DNA of 6,599 nt from Desulfobacterales bacterium (GTDB lineage Bacteria > Desulfobacterota > Desulfobacteria > Desulfobacterales > UBA5852). The stretch's first letter is position 1, and each line of letters begins with the position of its first letter. The stretch is from positions 1 to 6,599 of the forward strand of contig JAERRP010000065.1 in NCBI GenBank assembly GCA_016735415.1, written 5' to 3'. Positions 5,727 to 6,599 of the stretch are shown here, piece after piece. Both the position numbers and the translations under genes were made by a program. The notes beneath the pieces were generated by a model. It was not told the DNA's origin and ran no database searches. It saw only the letters and a list, made by a program, of their open reading frames with translations.

Positions 5727-6414
5727 TGTCGATGCTTTTTACGGCCAGTTTCACGTGCTGAAAAAGGTCAACATCGAGGTCGGCCAGGGCGAAGTGGTGG
5801 TAATCCTGGGGCCCAACGGGCACGGCAAAAGTACCCTTTTGAAGGCGATCTGCGGCCTTCTGGAGCAGGTCAAGGGACGGATCGAATACAAAGACCGGAA
5901 CATCAACGGACCGGCCGCCGACAGCATTGTCAACCTGGGCATCACCTACATCGCGGAAAACCGGGAACTGTTTCCGTACATGACCGCTCTGGAGAATCTC
6001 AAACTCGGTGCCTACGCCAAGAATGCCAGAGCCCATGAGAAGAAAAACCTGGAGCGCGTGTTTGCTCTCTTCCCCCGGTTGGCTGAGCGTCGGGACCAGC
6101 AGGCCATGACCATGAGCGGCGGTGAGGCCCGCATGCTGGCGGTGGCCCGGGGACTGATGTCCAACGCGGACCTGCTCTGCATCGACGAACCCTCGCTGGG
6201 TCTGCAACCGAGCCTGCGATACGAAGTGTTCAACATCATCCGGGAGATCAACCGGCAGGGCAAGACCGTCCTTCTGGTGGAGCAGAATATCCCCCAGATC
6301 ACCGAGTTGGCCGACAGGTTCTATGTCCTCGAGGAGGGGCGAATATCCTTTACGGGCGGAAAGGATGACGTCCTGAACAACGAACACCTGAAAGAGATCT
6401 TCCTGGGAATGTAG
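5710..6414 (+). CDS. livF: LivF-like ABC transporter ATP-binding protein (HAAT family)
   Basis: This is a 234-residue second ATPase that would pair with the LivG-like subunit on the cytoplasmic face of the importer. It has Walker A GPNGHGKST (34-42), with His where most LivF proteins have Ala, signature MSGGEARML (135-143), and Walker B DLLCIDEP (154-161). The H-switch is replaced by the EQN typical of LivF (191-193). The Q-loop region reads YIAENRELFPYMTALENL (80-97), like the LivF 'PEGRxxFPxLTVxENL' but with no glutamine, which is usual for this subunit. The length is normal for LivF (about 235). The ATG lies within the end of livG with GGGGAAG about 4-5 nt upstream. The signature is intact here, unlike in LivG, so the heterodimer would have one canonical and one altered signature half. 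Confidence 0.93.
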   Translation: MLKVIDVDAFYGQFHVLKKVNIEVGQGEVVVILGPNGHGKSTLLKAICGLLEQVKGRIEYKDRNINGPAADSIVNLGITYIAENRELFPYMTALENLKLGAYAKNARAHEKKNLERVFALFPRLAERRDQQAMTMSGGEARMLAVARGLMSNADLLCIDEPSLGLQPSLRYEVFNIIREINRQGKTVLLVEQNIPQITELADRFYVLEEGRISFTGGKDDVLNNEHLKEIFLGM

Positions 6415-6426
6415 GCGGGCATCCCG

Positions 6427-6448
6427 GGAGCGGCCGAAATGCCGCTTC
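6427..6448 (+). other. Intercistronic hairpin between livF and the permease gene
   Basis: AGCGGC (6429-6434) and GCCGCT (6441-6446) pair perfectly around a 6-nt loop; a G-U and a G-C pair extend the stem to 8 bp. It starts 12 nt after the livF stop and is not followed by a T-run, so it is more likely an RNA-stability or attenuation element, or incidental in GC-rich DNA, than a terminator. Confidence 0.3.
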
Positions 6449-6484
6449 GACGGGCGGGGCGCGGCCAATCGGAAAGAAACGACC

Positions 6485-6599
6485 ATGAACATCAGCGAAG
6501 ACACGCTGTTTTTAATTTACGAACTGACCGACGTGGTGATCAGCGGGCTGACCAACGGATCGGGGTATGCCCTGATGGCCGTCGGCCTGACCCTGATTT
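6485..6599 (+). CDS. livH: LivH-like branched-chain amino acid type permease, N-terminal fragment
   Basis: The first 38 codons of a gene are cut by the right edge. The segment from residue 20 on, SGLTNGSGYALMAVGLTLI, matches the first membrane helix of HAAT inner-membrane permeases (LivH-type 'GLxxGxxYALxAxGLTLIFG'). An approximately 17-residue leader precedes it. GGAAAG at 6471-6476 is a weak ribosome site 8 nt from the ATG. Its place 70 bp after the livF-like gene fits a livG-livF-livH order, in which the ATPases precede the permeases, the reverse of the E. coli order. The second permease (LivM) and the periplasmic binding protein (LivJ/K) are expected further right but are not visible. LivH is favoured over LivM because of this opening motif. 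Confidence 0.82.
   Translation, partial: MNISEDTLFLIYELTDVVISGLTNGSGYALMAVGLTLI

Noticed and set aside
5620..6504. A 294-codon minus-strand frame opposite the LivF-like gene
   Set aside because: The plus strand has complete ATPase motifs throughout; the reverse frame is a shadow of them.

Overview
The window looks like a chromosomal stretch from a GC-rich Gram-negative bacterium. The mix of genes suggests an anaerobic deltaproteobacterium (Desulfobacterota, Desulfosarcina or Desulfococcus type), but this is inferred from gene content and base composition; no marker gene is present. All the genes look like ordinary metabolic or transport genes. I see no mobile element, CRISPR array, tRNA or rRNA.

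Layout from left to right: (1) the 5' part of an AI-2E/PerM-family membrane protein on the minus strand, running off the left edge; (2) a divergent intergenic region with a candidate minus-strand promoter; (3) a YheT-type alpha/beta hydrolase on the plus strand whose frame is intact from about 856 to 1839 except for one in-frame TAG at 1075-1077; (4) a small cysteine-rich protein of unknown function (2017-2382); (5) a PLP-dependent diaminopropionate ammonia-lyase (dpaL/ygeX type, 2418-3686); (6) a 380-bp gap carrying a sigma70-like promoter and two FadR/PdhR-type palindromes; (7) a GntR-family FCD-subfamily regulator (4067-4912); (8) the start of a branched-chain amino acid type (HAAT) ABC transporter operon: LivG-like ATPase, LivF-like ATPase overlapping it by 17 nt, and the first 38 codons of a LivH-like permease that runs off the right edge.

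How they fit together: the GntR regulator probably controls itself through the two palindromes, and because it lies 94 bp upstream of livG in the same direction it may also control the transporter. The small Cys-rich gene and dpaL are 35 bp apart in the same direction and probably co-transcribed. A link between DpaL (2,3-diaminopropionate to pyruvate and ammonia) and the amino-acid-type importer is possible but rests only on proximity.

The observations most worth a second look are the lone in-frame amber codon in an otherwise intact hydrolase gene and the pair of operator-like palindromes around the regulator's promoter and leader. Next come the LivG-like ATPase without a recognisable LSGGQ signature, the regulator whose FCD metal-ligand positions are partly replaced, and the uncharacterised Cys-rich protein. 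I did not find a convincing new multi-gene system.
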